From assembly GCA_903903705.1 (NCBI GenBank), contig CAIUZU010000155.1:1-5873 (forward strand): a stretch of DNA of 5,873 nt, read 5' to 3'. Positions 1 to 5,873 of this stretch are shown piece by piece. This stretch comes from an uncultured Helicobacteraceae bacterium. GTDB taxonomy: Bacteria > Campylobacterota > Campylobacteria > Campylobacterales > Sulfurimonadaceae. A model generated the notes under the pieces. It made no database searches. It was not told the origin of the DNA and worked only from the letters and a program-made list of their open reading frames with translations. The position numbers and the translations under genes are program-made. The first letter of the stretch is position 1, and each line of letters begins with the position of its first letter.

Positions 1-152
1 CTTTATGTCTAGATTTTGTATTGGTTTCTATGTCTATGATTTTTCTATATTAGGGTTAGAGTATATCAGACAGAGTCTAAAAGCTGATTGTTTAAGTAAA
101 ACTATGTGACAATGCAGTAACTAAAACAACTTCGCTGCATCAAAGGCAAAAC

Positions 153-485
153 ATGAAATCAACTTCTGAAAAAAAATATTTTACTACAACTAAAGCGCCT
201 CTCTACAAGAACAAAAGAAAAAGCCCTCCAAAAAGCACTGCCTCAGACGTATCGCCTAAAAATGAAGTTAAAGAAATGTTCATGCAGTGGTTTGAAAAAA
301 ATAAAAATGTCGGGTCTATCATGAGTAAAGCGGACGTGGTTCAAAATATTTTGACAAAAATAAATGCAAAACAAGAAGATGCCATGGCAAGTGCCATAAA
401 TGATCTAAAAACAGAGGGTTTGATTGAGATACAAGAAGATGGAGTTACCTTGGTTCTGACTCAAAAAGGCTTTGATTCGCTTTAA
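153..485 (+). CDS. Small basic protein, possible winged-helix, function unknown
   Basis: I do not recognise the family of this 110-residue protein. Residues 1-37 are rich in Lys, Thr, Ser and Pro and look disordered and basic. Residues 38-110 look folded: a helix near 38-49, a helix near 58-70 (SKADVVQNILTKI), a helix near 75-89 ending in DLKTEGLIEI, then a beta-hairpin-like stretch EIQEDGVTLVLTQKGFDSL. The order helix-helix-helix-wing, with the phrase 'LKTEGLIEI', resembles winged helix-turn-helix domains, so nucleic-acid binding is a reasonable guess but only an inference. The ATG start is supported by AAAGG at 142-146, 6 nt upstream. There is no signal peptide or membrane segment. It sits 78 nt upstream of argG, in the same direction, and probably has its own transcript because terminator-like and promoter-like sequence lies between them. 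Confidence 0.8.
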   Translation: MKSTSEKKYFTTTKAPLYKNKRKSPPKSTASDVSPKNEVKEMFMQWFEKNKNVGSIMSKADVVQNILTKINAKQEDAMASAINDLKTEGLIEIQEDGVTLVLTQKGFDSL

Positions 486-519
486 AAAAAGCACTCTAAA
501 CGAATCTTTAATATTTTTT
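474..519 (+). terminator. Possible intrinsic terminator overlapping the end of the small gene
   Basis: GATTC (474-478) can pair with GAATC (502-506), and inside it GCTTT (479-483) pairs with AAAGC (488-492) around an AAAA loop. A 9-nt bulge (493-501) interrupts the 3' side. The stem is followed by TTTAATATTTTTT (507-519). The stop codon of the small gene (483-485) lies inside the hairpin. The stem is AT-rich and bulged, so termination may be weak. Confidence 0.4.
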
Positions 520-529
520 GTAGTAAAAT
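514..529 (+). promoter_or_regulatory. Likely sigma-70-type promoter of argG
   Basis: TTTTTTG (514-520) followed three bases later by TAAAAT (524-529) matches the Campylobacter-type arrangement of a T-tract near -16 and a TATAAT-like -10, with no need for a strong -35. The expected transcription start is near 536, giving a leader of about 28 nt before the argG ATG. This is the best promoter-like sequence in the window and probably drives argG and the genes behind it. Confidence 0.55.
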
Positions 530-563
530 CGCGATAATTATTTTGCTTACAGAGGATTTTTAT

Positions 564-1781
564 ATGAAAAAAGAAGTTAAAAAAGTAGTTTTAGCATATT
601 CAGGCGGACTTGACACTAGCGTTATTTTAAAATGGCTACAAGATGAGTACAAGTGTGAAGTCGTAACTTTTACGGCTGACATCGGACAAGGCGAAGAGGT
701 TGAACCGGCTCGTGTAAAAGCACTCTCATTGGGCATTAAACCTGAAAATATTTTCATTGATGATTTAAGAGAAGAGTTTGTAAAAGATTATGTTTTCCCT
801 ATGTTTAGAGCAAATGCGATTTATGAGGGCGAGTATCTTTTAGGAACTTCTATCGCAAGACCGCTTATTGCAAAAAGACAAGTTGAAATCGCTCACTTAA
901 CAGGCGCTGACGGCGTAAGTCATGGTGCAACCGGAAAAGGAAACGATCAAGTTAGATTTGAGATGGGATACTTAAGCAAAGACTCTACTCTAACTGTTAT
1001 CGCTCCATGGAGAGAGTGGGATTTAAACTCAAGAGAGAAACTTTTGGCTTATGCTGAGGAACACGGTATTCAGATTGAGAAAAAAGGCAAAAAATCTCCT
1101 TACTCAATGGATGCAAACCTGCTTCACATCTCTTATGAGGGCGGAATTTTAGAAGACCCAAATGCAGAGCCTGAAGACAGCATGTGGTTATGGACAACAA
1201 AACCTGAAGATGCTCCAAATACTCCAGAGTACATAGAAATTGGTTATAAAAACGGAGATCCTGTTGCACTAAATGGTGAGGAGCTATCACCTGCGACAAT
1301 GCTTGCAACTCTTAACAAAATAGCAGGACTTCATGGAATCGGTCGTGCCGACATTGTAGAGAATAGATTTGTCGGAATGAAAAGCCGCGGATGTTATGAG
1401 ACTCCGGGCGGAACAGTTATGCTAAAAGCACACCGTGCAATAGAATCGATTACACTTGACCGTGAAGAAGCACATTTAAAAGATGAGATGATGCCTCGTT
1501 ACGCAAAACTAATCTATAACGGATTTTGGTTCTCTCCTGAGCGTGAAATGCTTCAAGCGGCAATAGACACGACACAAAAAAATGTAGAAGGTTCTGTAAG
1601 ACTAAAACTTTACAAAGGAAATGTAAGCGTAGTTGGTCGCAAATCTGCAAAATCACTCTTTAACCCTGAATATTGTACTTTTGAAGAGGATGCAGTATAT
1701 GATCAAAAAGATGCGGCAGGTTTCATCAAACTAAATGCTCTTCGTTTCATAATCGCAGGAAAAGCTAGAAAAAACAGATAG
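564..1781 (+). CDS. argG: Argininosuccinate synthase
   Basis: This cytoplasmic enzyme joins citrulline and aspartate using ATP to give argininosuccinate, AMP and pyrophosphate, the penultimate step of arginine synthesis. The 405-residue protein has the usual family length. The N-type ATP-pyrophosphatase loop AYSGGLDTS is at residues 11-19. [10 protein letters not shown] (91-100) and the second family signature [13 protein letters not shown] (121-133) follow, and the rest matches the synthetase domain (for example [17 protein letters not shown] and ETPGG near 260-290). I chose the ATG at 564 because AGAGGA at 551-556 lies 7 nt upstream. The in-frame TTG at 543 would add seven unconserved residues, place the ribosome-binding site inside the gene, and lie close to the predicted transcription start. 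It begins the tightly packed gene cluster. Confidence 0.97.
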   Translation: MKKEVKKVVLAYSGGLDTSVILKWLQDEYKCEVVTFTADIGQGEEVEPARVKALSLGIKPENIFIDDLREEFVKDYVFPMFRANAIYEGEYLLGTSIARPLIAKRQVEIAHLTGADGVSHGATGKGNDQVRFEMGYLSKDSTLTVIAPWREWDLNSREKLLAYAEEHGIQIEKKGKKSPYSMDANLLHISYEGGILEDPNAEPEDSMWLWTTKPEDAPNTPEYIEIGYKNGDPVALNGEELSPATMLATLNKIAGLHGIGRADIVENRFVGMKSRGCYETPGGTVMLKAHRAIESITLDREEAHLKDEMMPRYAKLIYNGFWFSPEREMLQAAIDTTQKNVEGSVRLKLYKGNVSVVGRKSAKSLFNPEYCTFEEDAVYDQKDAAGFIKLNALRFIIAGKARKNR

Positions 1782-1795
1782 TCAAGGAAATTTTT

Positions 1796-2533
1796 ATGAG
1801 TATAATCAAGATAGATATTAACTCGGACGAGTTTCAGCGTGAGTTACAAAAAACTGTAGAGTTTAGCGATAAAGTCATAAAGCAGTTTGGCTGGGTTTAC
1901 AATCCTCAAGCGGAGGTAAACGAAGGCGTACAGATGGGTCTTGCCAGAAACAAGATGATGTATGGCAAGCGTTTTTGCCCATGCTATATGGTTGAAGTCG
2001 TAGATGAAAAACCAAGAAGCGTAGATGACAGAATTTGCCCATGTAAGCCTGCTATCGAGGAAGAGCTTCCCAAAGACGGCGTTTGTCACTGTGGAATCTA
2101 CTGTACACCTGAGTTTGCTCAAAAGAAAAAAGCAGAGATGGGCATGGAAGAGATAGTTCATAACCATTCAAGAGGGCTAACCAAAGAAGAGGCACAAGTT
2201 TTAGTAAATGAAAAAGAGCTGGACAGCGATGAGTTAGTATCACTTCTTGAAGCAAGAGATCTCGACATGGTTGATTTTAAACTTGTAGATGTTCGAGAGC
2301 ACATGGAGTGGAAGATGGGTCATATAGCAGGTGCAGACAGACTTGTTCCGACAAGTAGTTTTTTTGCGGCACTTGAAGATGCAAAATTGAATAAAGATGA
2401 AAATATAATTGTTTACTGCCATGTAGGAAGCCGCAGCGCACACTGTGCTAGAATTTTAAAAGACATGGGATATGCAAAAATTGGAAATTTATCTTACGGA
2501 ATCGTCTCTTATGGCGGAAAAATAGAAAGATAA
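1796..2533 (+). CDS. Ferredoxin-thioredoxin reductase-like catalytic domain fused to rhodanese domain
   Basis: This 245-residue fusion has two recognisable domains. Residues 1 to about 118 match the catalytic (beta) subunit of ferredoxin-thioredoxin reductase: GLARNKMMYG (48-57), CPC (61-63), CPC (81-83) and CHC (97-99), plus an extra Cys103. By analogy with the plant enzyme, Cys61, 81, 83 and 97 would hold a 4Fe-4S cluster, and Cys63 and Cys99 would form the redox disulfide with His98 beside it. The spacings here, 17 and 13 residues, exceed the plant 16 and 8. Residues about 125-245 form a single rhodanese domain: LVDVRE (163-168), GHIAGA (175-180) and the active loop CHVGSRS (208-214) with Cys208 able to carry a persulfide. 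There is no signal peptide, so it is cytosolic. AAGGA (1784-1788) precedes the ATG. A ferredoxin-linked disulfide or persulfide reductase is an inference; the physiological substrate is unknown. Confidence 0.9.
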   Translation: MSIIKIDINSDEFQRELQKTVEFSDKVIKQFGWVYNPQAEVNEGVQMGLARNKMMYGKRFCPCYMVEVVDEKPRSVDDRICPCKPAIEEELPKDGVCHCGIYCTPEFAQKKKAEMGMEEIVHNHSRGLTKEEAQVLVNEKELDSDELVSLLEARDLDMVDFKLVDVREHMEWKMGHIAGADRLVPTSSFFAALEDAKLNKDENIIVYCHVGSRSAHCARILKDMGYAKIGNLSYGIVSYGGKIER

Positions 2534-2543
2534 GGAAATATTT

Positions 2544-2990
2544 ATGAAAGTATTATTGATTAAAGATGTAAAAACATTGGGTAAAGCAGGCGAAGTTAAA
2601 GAGGTAAAAGACGGATACGGTCAAAATTTTCTCATCGCAAAAGGTTTTGCAAAACATGCAACGACCGAAATTTTAGCGCAACATAAAGAAGAAGAGAGAA
2701 TTGCGGCAGAGAATTTGGCTAAAGAGATAGCATCACTCAAAGAGTTGGCTACAAAACTTGATAAGGCTAAAATTGCTATAAGAAAAAAACTTGGTCAAAA
2801 CGGTCACCTCTTCGGTTCAATCACAAAAGATGAAGTCGCTCATGCGCTGCAAGAACAACACAATATTGAGATTGACAAAAAACATATCACAGATAAAATT
2901 TCGATTAAGAGTGTCGGTGAGCATAAGTTAGATCTTAGACTAGGTCACGGAATCCATGCTACGCTGCATGTGGATGTTATAGGCGAATAA
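2544..2990 (+). CDS. rplI: 50S ribosomal protein L9
   Basis: This is the two-domain large-subunit protein that binds 23S rRNA near the base of the L1 stalk and projects away from the ribosome. The 148-residue length is normal. The N-terminal domain carries the family signature in the form [18 protein letters not shown] (residues 13-30), where GYGQNFL replaces the commoner GYARNYL. The stretch from about 45 to 75 is a Lys/Glu/Ala-rich connecting helix. The C-terminal domain shows GHLFGSIT followed by the usual alpha/beta ending [16 protein letters not shown]. The stop codon of the preceding gene (2531-2533) overlaps the TAAGGA ribosome-binding site, which lies 7 nt before the ATG, so translation may be coupled. 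Placement directly before hslV matches the conserved Campylobacterota order. Confidence 0.97.
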   Translation: MKVLLIKDVKTLGKAGEVKEVKDGYGQNFLIAKGFAKHATTEILAQHKEEERIAAENLAKEIASLKELATKLDKAKIAIRKKLGQNGHLFGSITKDEVAHALQEQHNIEIDKKHITDKISIKSVGEHKLDLRLGHGIHATLHVDVIGE

Positions 2991-3535
2991 TGTTTGATGC
3001 GACTACGATACTTGCATATAAAGGCAAGAATAAAGCGGTAATCGGCGGTGACGGGCAGGTGACGTTTGGAAACAGTGTCCTTAAAGGCAATGCCACAAAG
3101 ATTCGCACTCTTCATCACGGCAAGATTTTAGCCGGTTTTGCAGGAAGTACGGCTGATGCGTTTAATCTTTTTGATATGTTTGAAGATTTCTTAGAAGCAA
3201 AAAAAGGCGATATTTTAAAGTCTGTCGTTGAGTTTTCCAAAGCATGGAGAAAAGATAAAGTGCTTCGCCGTCTTGAAGCTATGATGATTGTTTTAAACAA
3301 TGAGCATATCTTTATACTTACCGGCAACGGCGATGTTGTTGAACCAGAAGATGGAGAGATAGCTTCCATCGGAAGTGGTGGAAACTTTGCCATCTCAGCA
3401 GCACGAGCACTTAAAAAGCATGCCTCTTTGGATGAAGAAGATCTTGTAAAAGAAAGTCTGCATATAGCGGCGGATTTATGTATATACACAAACCACAATA
3501 TCAAAACTCTTACATTAGAGGGAGACAATAAGTGA
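2990..3535 (+). CDS. hslV: HslV (ClpQ) protease subunit of HslUV
   Basis: HslV is the threonine peptidase of the two-part HslUV (ClpYQ) protease, a double hexamer related to the proteasome beta subunit. It degrades proteins unfolded by HslU. Alignment by eye puts the catalytic Thr at residue 5 (MFDA|TTIL), so a four-residue leader must be removed to free the N-terminal nucleophile; E. coli needs only Met removal. Other expected features are [10 protein letters not shown] (19-28) with Asp21, Lys37 equivalent to the catalytic Lys33 of mature enzymes, [11 protein letters not shown] (48-58), [10 protein letters not shown] (111-120), GSGG (128-131) and CIYTNH (164-169). The 181-residue length is normal. 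The start overlaps the rplI stop by one base (TAATG), and the only ribosome-binding site is the weak AGGCGA at 2981-2986, so it probably relies on translational coupling to rplI. Confidence 0.97.
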   Translation: MFDATTILAYKGKNKAVIGGDGQVTFGNSVLKGNATKIRTLHHGKILAGFAGSTADAFNLFDMFEDFLEAKKGDILKSVVEFSKAWRKDKVLRRLEAMMIVLNNEHIFILTGNGDVVEPEDGEIASIGSGGNFAISAARALKKHASLDEEDLVKESLHIAADLCIYTNHNIKTLTLEGDNK

Positions 3536-4860
3536 ATTTAACGCCAAAAGAGATAGTTGAGTATTTAGACAAATATGTTGTCGCTCAGCATAATGCTAAA
3601 AAAACCATCGCTCTTGCTCTTAGAACCAGATATAGAAGAATGCAGTTATCTCCTGAGCTTCAAAATGATATTACGCCAAAAAATATCCTTATGATAGGCT
3701 CAACAGGTGTCGGTAAAACAGAGATTTCAAGACGTTTGGCAAAAATGATGAAAGTTCCTTTTATCAAAGTTGAAGCAAGCAAATATACTGAAGTTGGTTT
3801 TGTCGGGCGTGATGTAGAGTCTATGATTAGAGATCTTGTTGTTGCATCGATTACTATAGTTAAGGCAGAAAAAGAGGAAGAAAACAGAGAAAAGATAGAG
3901 AACTATGTTTTAAATAAGATAGTTGAAAAACTTCTTCCACCACTTCCTGATAGCGCAAGTGAGGCTAAAAAAGAGGATTATCAAAGAGTTCTAAAAACTA
4001 TGGAAGAGAGGGTGCTTAGCGGTGAGATGGATGATACAGTCATACAGCTTGAAGTGCAAAAGATACATGTAGAGTTTAACGATACAAATCTGCCTCCGGA
4101 GATGGCAAAAGTTCAAGAGTCTTTCTCTAAAGTTTTTGCTCAGATGAGTAAAGAAGATAATAAAAAAGATGTAACTATCAAAGATGCCAAATCTATACTT
4201 AGAACTGAGGCAAGCTCAAAACTTCTCGATACTACAAATATCCATGCAGAAGCACTTAGACGTGCCGAGAACGGTGGGATTATTTTCCTTGATGAGATTG
4301 ATAAAATAGCTATAAGTGAAAAGTCACAAGGTAGAAATGACCCTAGTAAAGAGGGCGTTCAAAGAGATCTTCTCCCTATAGTTGAAGGCAGCAGCGTCAG
4401 CACTAAATATGGCGTTATAAATACGGATCACATTCTATTTATTGCGGCAGGTGCATTTCATTTATGTAAACCAAGTGACCTTATTCCAGAGCTTCAAGGA
4501 AGATTTCCTCTAAGGGTTGAACTTGAATCTTTAACGGAGGAGACGCTTTACAAAATACTCACTCAAACAAAAAACTCACTTCTAAACCAATACGAAGCAC
4601 TCTTAAGCACTGAGGGAATGAAACTGACTTTTGAAGATGAGGCGGTTAGAGCAATAGCAAAACTTGCACATCGTTCAAATGAGATAACTGAAGATATAGG
4701 TGCTAGAAGACTTCATACTGTAATTGAGAAAGTTTTAGAAGATATAAGCTTTAATGCGGATGAGTATAAAGATAAAGAGTTCGTTGTTAGCGCAGAGTTA
4801 GTGCATGAAAAGCTTGATATTATTGTTGAAGACAACGACTTGTCAAGGTATATACTGTAG
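3532..4860 (+). CDS. hslU: HslU (ClpY) ATPase subunit of HslUV
   Basis: HslU is the hexameric AAA+ unfoldase that feeds substrates to HslV. The 442-residue protein shows Walker A GSTGVGKT (56-63), pore loop GFVG (89-92), a charged inserted I-domain (about 110-240), Walker B IIFLDEID (250-257), sensor-1 region ILFIAAGAF (301-309), the arginine-finger segment ELQGRFP (Arg324) and sensor-2 GARR (390-393). It ends in DLSRYIL, the C-terminal tail that inserts between HslV subunits to activate them. The pore residue is Phe instead of the Tyr of E. coli GYVG. The start is GTG at 3532, overlapping the hslV stop by four bases (GTGA), with a good GAGGGAG ribosome-binding site at 3518-3524 inside hslV. 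The overlap suggests coupled synthesis of the two partners. Confidence 0.97.
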   Translation: MNLTPKEIVEYLDKYVVAQHNAKKTIALALRTRYRRMQLSPELQNDITPKNILMIGSTGVGKTEISRRLAKMMKVPFIKVEASKYTEVGFVGRDVESMIRDLVVASITIVKAEKEEENREKIENYVLNKIVEKLLPPLPDSASEAKKEDYQRVLKTMEERVLSGEMDDTVIQLEVQKIHVEFNDTNLPPEMAKVQESFSKVFAQMSKEDNKKDVTIKDAKSILRTEASSKLLDTTNIHAEALRRAENGGIIFLDEIDKIAISEKSQGRNDPSKEGVQRDLLPIVEGSSVSTKYGVINTDHILFIAAGAFHLCKPSDLIPELQGRFPLRVELESLTEETLYKILTQTKNSLLNQYEALLSTEGMKLTFEDEAVRAIAKLAHRSNEITEDIGARRLHTVIEKVLEDISFNADEYKDKEFVVSAELVHEKLDIIVEDNDLSRYIL

Positions 4861-4869
4861 TTTAAAATG

Positions 4870-4893
4870 CCAAAAGAGAGCAATTCCTTTTGG
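4870..4893 (+). repeat. Short inverted repeat after hslU
   Basis: CCAAAAG (4870-4876) and CTTTTGG (4887-4893) are perfect 7-nt inverted repeats around a 10-nt loop, starting 9 bases after the hslU stop. No T-run follows (the next bases are TTATGT), so it does not look like a standard intrinsic terminator. It could stabilise the 3' end of the upstream message or mark a processing site. Confidence 0.45.
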
Positions 4894-4899
4894 TTATGT

Positions 4900-4963
4900 A
4901 AGCCATTTTTTGTATTGAAACTTAACGCTGAAATAGCGGAATAGTTCTTGCTTATGGCTTTTT
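4900..4963 (+). promoter_or_regulatory. Imperfect long hairpin with U-run just before era
   Basis: AAGCCAT (4900-4906) pairs with ATGGCTT (4954-4960). Inside lie GAAACT (4917-4922) against AGTTC (4943-4947), with one bulged A, and CGCT (4926-4929) against AGCG (4935-4938) around a GAAAT loop. The outer stem runs into TTTTT (4959-4963), which ends 19 bases before the era ATG. The shape suggests a leaky terminator or attenuator, or a structured leader. The internal pairing is short and AT-rich, so stability is uncertain without folding energies. Confidence 0.35.
4906..4921 (+). promoter_or_regulatory. Weak promoter-like sequence upstream of era
   Basis: TTTTTTGTA (4906-4914) is identical to the T-tract of the argG promoter (514-522), with the same spacing to a possible -10, here TGAAAC (4916-4921) instead of TAAAAT. 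The -10 matches consensus poorly. If used, transcription would start near 4928 and leave a leader of about 55 nt before era. Confidence 0.25.
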
Positions 4964-4982
4964 GAAAAAAGGAAAAAATATT

Positions 4983-5861
4983 ATGACTAAAGCAGGTTTT
5001 GTCTCTCTTATCGGTCGTCCAAATGCGGGAAAAAGCACGCTTATGAATTCACTTCTTGGTGAAAATATTGCAATGGTCAGTCAAAAAGCCAATGCAACGA
5101 GAAAAAGATCTAATGCGATAGTGATGCATAATGAGACTCAAATCATATTTGTAGACACTCCCGGTCTTCATGAGAGAGAAAAAGTTTTAAATCAATTTAT
5201 GCTTGATGAAGCACTAAAAGCGATGGGTGATTGTGATTTGATAGTCTATTTGGCGCCAGTTACCGACAGCGTTGAGAATTATGAAAAATTTTTAAAAATT
5301 AATGACTCAAAAATTAAGCATATTATAGTTTTAAGCAAGATAGATCAGGTCTCACAAGAGAAACTCTTTAAGAGAATAGCTGAATACAATAAATTTTCAA
5401 ATGACTTTGAAGCACTTATCCCGATGGCGGTGCCTAAAAAAGTCGGTCATAAAGATCTTCTTGAGACCATATCAAAATTTCTGCCGGAATCCCCGTTTCT
5501 TTTTGATCCTGAAGATTTAACAAGCGAATTAGTGCGTAATATATATGCCGGATTTATAAGAGAAGGTATTTTTCAAAATGTAAGTGATGAGATACCTTAT
5601 GAATCTGATGTTCTTATCGATAAAATTTCTGAAGAGAAAAATATAGATAGAATTATTGCTACCATCATAGTAGAAAAAGATTCACAAAAAGGGATAATCA
5701 TCGGTCGTGGCGGTGAAGCGATTAAGAGAATCGGAAAATACTCCAGAGAAAAAATAGAAGCTCTAAGCGGTAAGAAGGCATATCTTGACTTGCAGGTTGT
5801 CGTAAAAAAAGGCTGGAGTAAAGATAAATCATACTTAGAGGAGATAGGTTACACTTCATGA
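4983..5861 (+). CDS. era: GTPase Era, 30S ribosomal subunit assembly factor
   Basis: Era binds GTP and the 3' end of 16S rRNA and acts in late 30S subunit maturation. The 292-residue protein has the usual Era length and two domains. The GTPase domain shows G1 GRPNAGKS (11-18), the G2 region ANATRKR (36-42) with Thr39, G3 DTPG (58-61) and G4 SKID (118-121), where Ser replaces the usual Asn of NKxD. The G5 position reads IPMAVPKK (146-153) and lacks the usual SA pair. The C-terminal KH domain follows EIPYESDV (203-210) and contains the RNA-binding loop GRGG (241-244) in IIIGRGGEAIKRIG. I chose the ATG at 4983 because AAGGA (4969-4973) lies 9 nt upstream; the in-frame TTG at 4962 would absorb that site and add unconserved residues. 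Its stop overlaps the next start by four bases (ATGA). Confidence 0.96.
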   Translation: MTKAGFVSLIGRPNAGKSTLMNSLLGENIAMVSQKANATRKRSNAIVMHNETQIIFVDTPGLHEREKVLNQFMLDEALKAMGDCDLIVYLAPVTDSVENYEKFLKINDSKIKHIIVLSKIDQVSQEKLFKRIAEYNKFSNDFEALIPMAVPKKVGHKDLLETISKFLPESPFLFDPEDLTSELVRNIYAGFIREGIFQNVSDEIPYESDVLIDKISEEKNIDRIIATIIVEKDSQKGIIIGRGGEAIKRIGKYSREKIEALSGKKAYLDLQVVVKKGWSKDKSYLEEIGYTS

Positions 5862-5873
5862 AATATTTACTGC
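5858..5873 (+). CDS. Start of a downstream gene, cut by window end
   Basis: An ATG at 5858 overlaps the era stop (ATGA, 5858-5861) and reads MKYLL before the window ends. TTAGAGGAGATAGG at 5835-5848 supplies a purine-rich AGGAG ribosome-binding site about 14 nt upstream, somewhat far but usable for a coupled gene. Too little is present to name it. In H. pylori the gene after era is, as I recall, the cell-shape L,D-carboxypeptidase csd6, but nothing here tests that. Confidence 0.5.

Noticed and set aside
2..109. Open frame from the window edge to a TGA at 107-109 (36 codons, internal ATG at 5), possibly the end of an upstream gene
   Set aside because: Too short to separate from chance in AT-rich DNA, no recognisable family, no ribosome-binding site for the internal ATG. 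The 152 bases before the small gene are left without a gene.
91..113. TTTAAGTAAA at 91-100 resembling a Campylobacter -35 element
   Set aside because: No acceptable -10 lies at the right distance; TATATT at 46-51 is also isolated. No promoter for the small gene can be supported.
112..140. ATGCAG/CTGCAT inverted repeat upstream of the small gene
   Set aside because: Only 6 bp around a 17-nt loop with no T-run; likely chance.
543..563. TTG start adding MLTEDFY to ArgG
   Set aside because: The ribosome-binding site AGAGGA (551-556) points to the ATG at 564, which also aligns with the family N-terminus.
997..1308. Reverse-strand open frames inside argG, the fusion gene and hslV (for example 997-1308, 1844-2167, 3115-3528)
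   Set aside because: They lie opposite strongly conserved genes, have Cys/His/Leu-rich compositions typical of antisense shadows, and match no family I know.
4962..4982. TTG start adding MKKGKNI to Era
   Set aside because: It would place the AAGGA site inside the gene, it lies in the T-run of the hairpin, and the ATG at 4983 gives the usual Era N-terminus.

Overview
The window looks like chromosomal DNA of a Campylobacterota (Epsilonproteobacteria) bacterium, most likely a Sulfurimonas/Sulfurovum-type sulfur oxidiser. The reasons are AT-rich coding sequence, a T-tract plus TAAAAT promoter of the Campylobacter/Helicobacter kind, HslV and Era sequences of the Helicobacter type (HslV starting MFDATTIL, Era with SKID in place of NKxD), and the gene order argG-rplI-hslV-hslU-era, which I recall from Campylobacter jejuni (H. 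pylori keeps rplI-hslV-hslU-era). The genus is an inference; no marker here fixes it.

Layout, all on the + strand. Positions 1-152 hold no supported gene. A small basic protein with a possible winged-helix fold (153-485) follows. Its stop codon lies inside a possible terminator, and the T-tract of that terminator also forms part of a likely promoter for the next gene. Then comes a tight cluster: argG (564-1781); 14 nt later a fusion of a ferredoxin-thioredoxin-reductase-like catalytic domain to a rhodanese domain (1796-2533); 10 nt later rplI (2544-2990); hslV overlapping rplI by 1 nt (2990-3535); and hslU overlapping hslV by 4 nt with a GTG start (3532-4860). A 122-nt gap with two inverted repeats and a weak promoter-like stretch separates hslU from era (4983-5861). 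Era overlaps by 4 nt (ATGA) the start of another gene cut off by the window end.

The genes are mainly housekeeping: arginine synthesis, a ribosomal protein, the two-part HslUV protease, and the Era GTPase of small-subunit assembly. They probably share a transcript rather than a pathway; only hslV and hslU form one machine. The accessory element is the Fe-S/disulfide reductase-rhodanese fusion, set between argG and rplI. It is the best candidate for under-described biology here, possibly linking ferredoxin electrons to protein disulfides or persulfides. I see no mobile element, CRISPR array, RNA gene or phage sequence.
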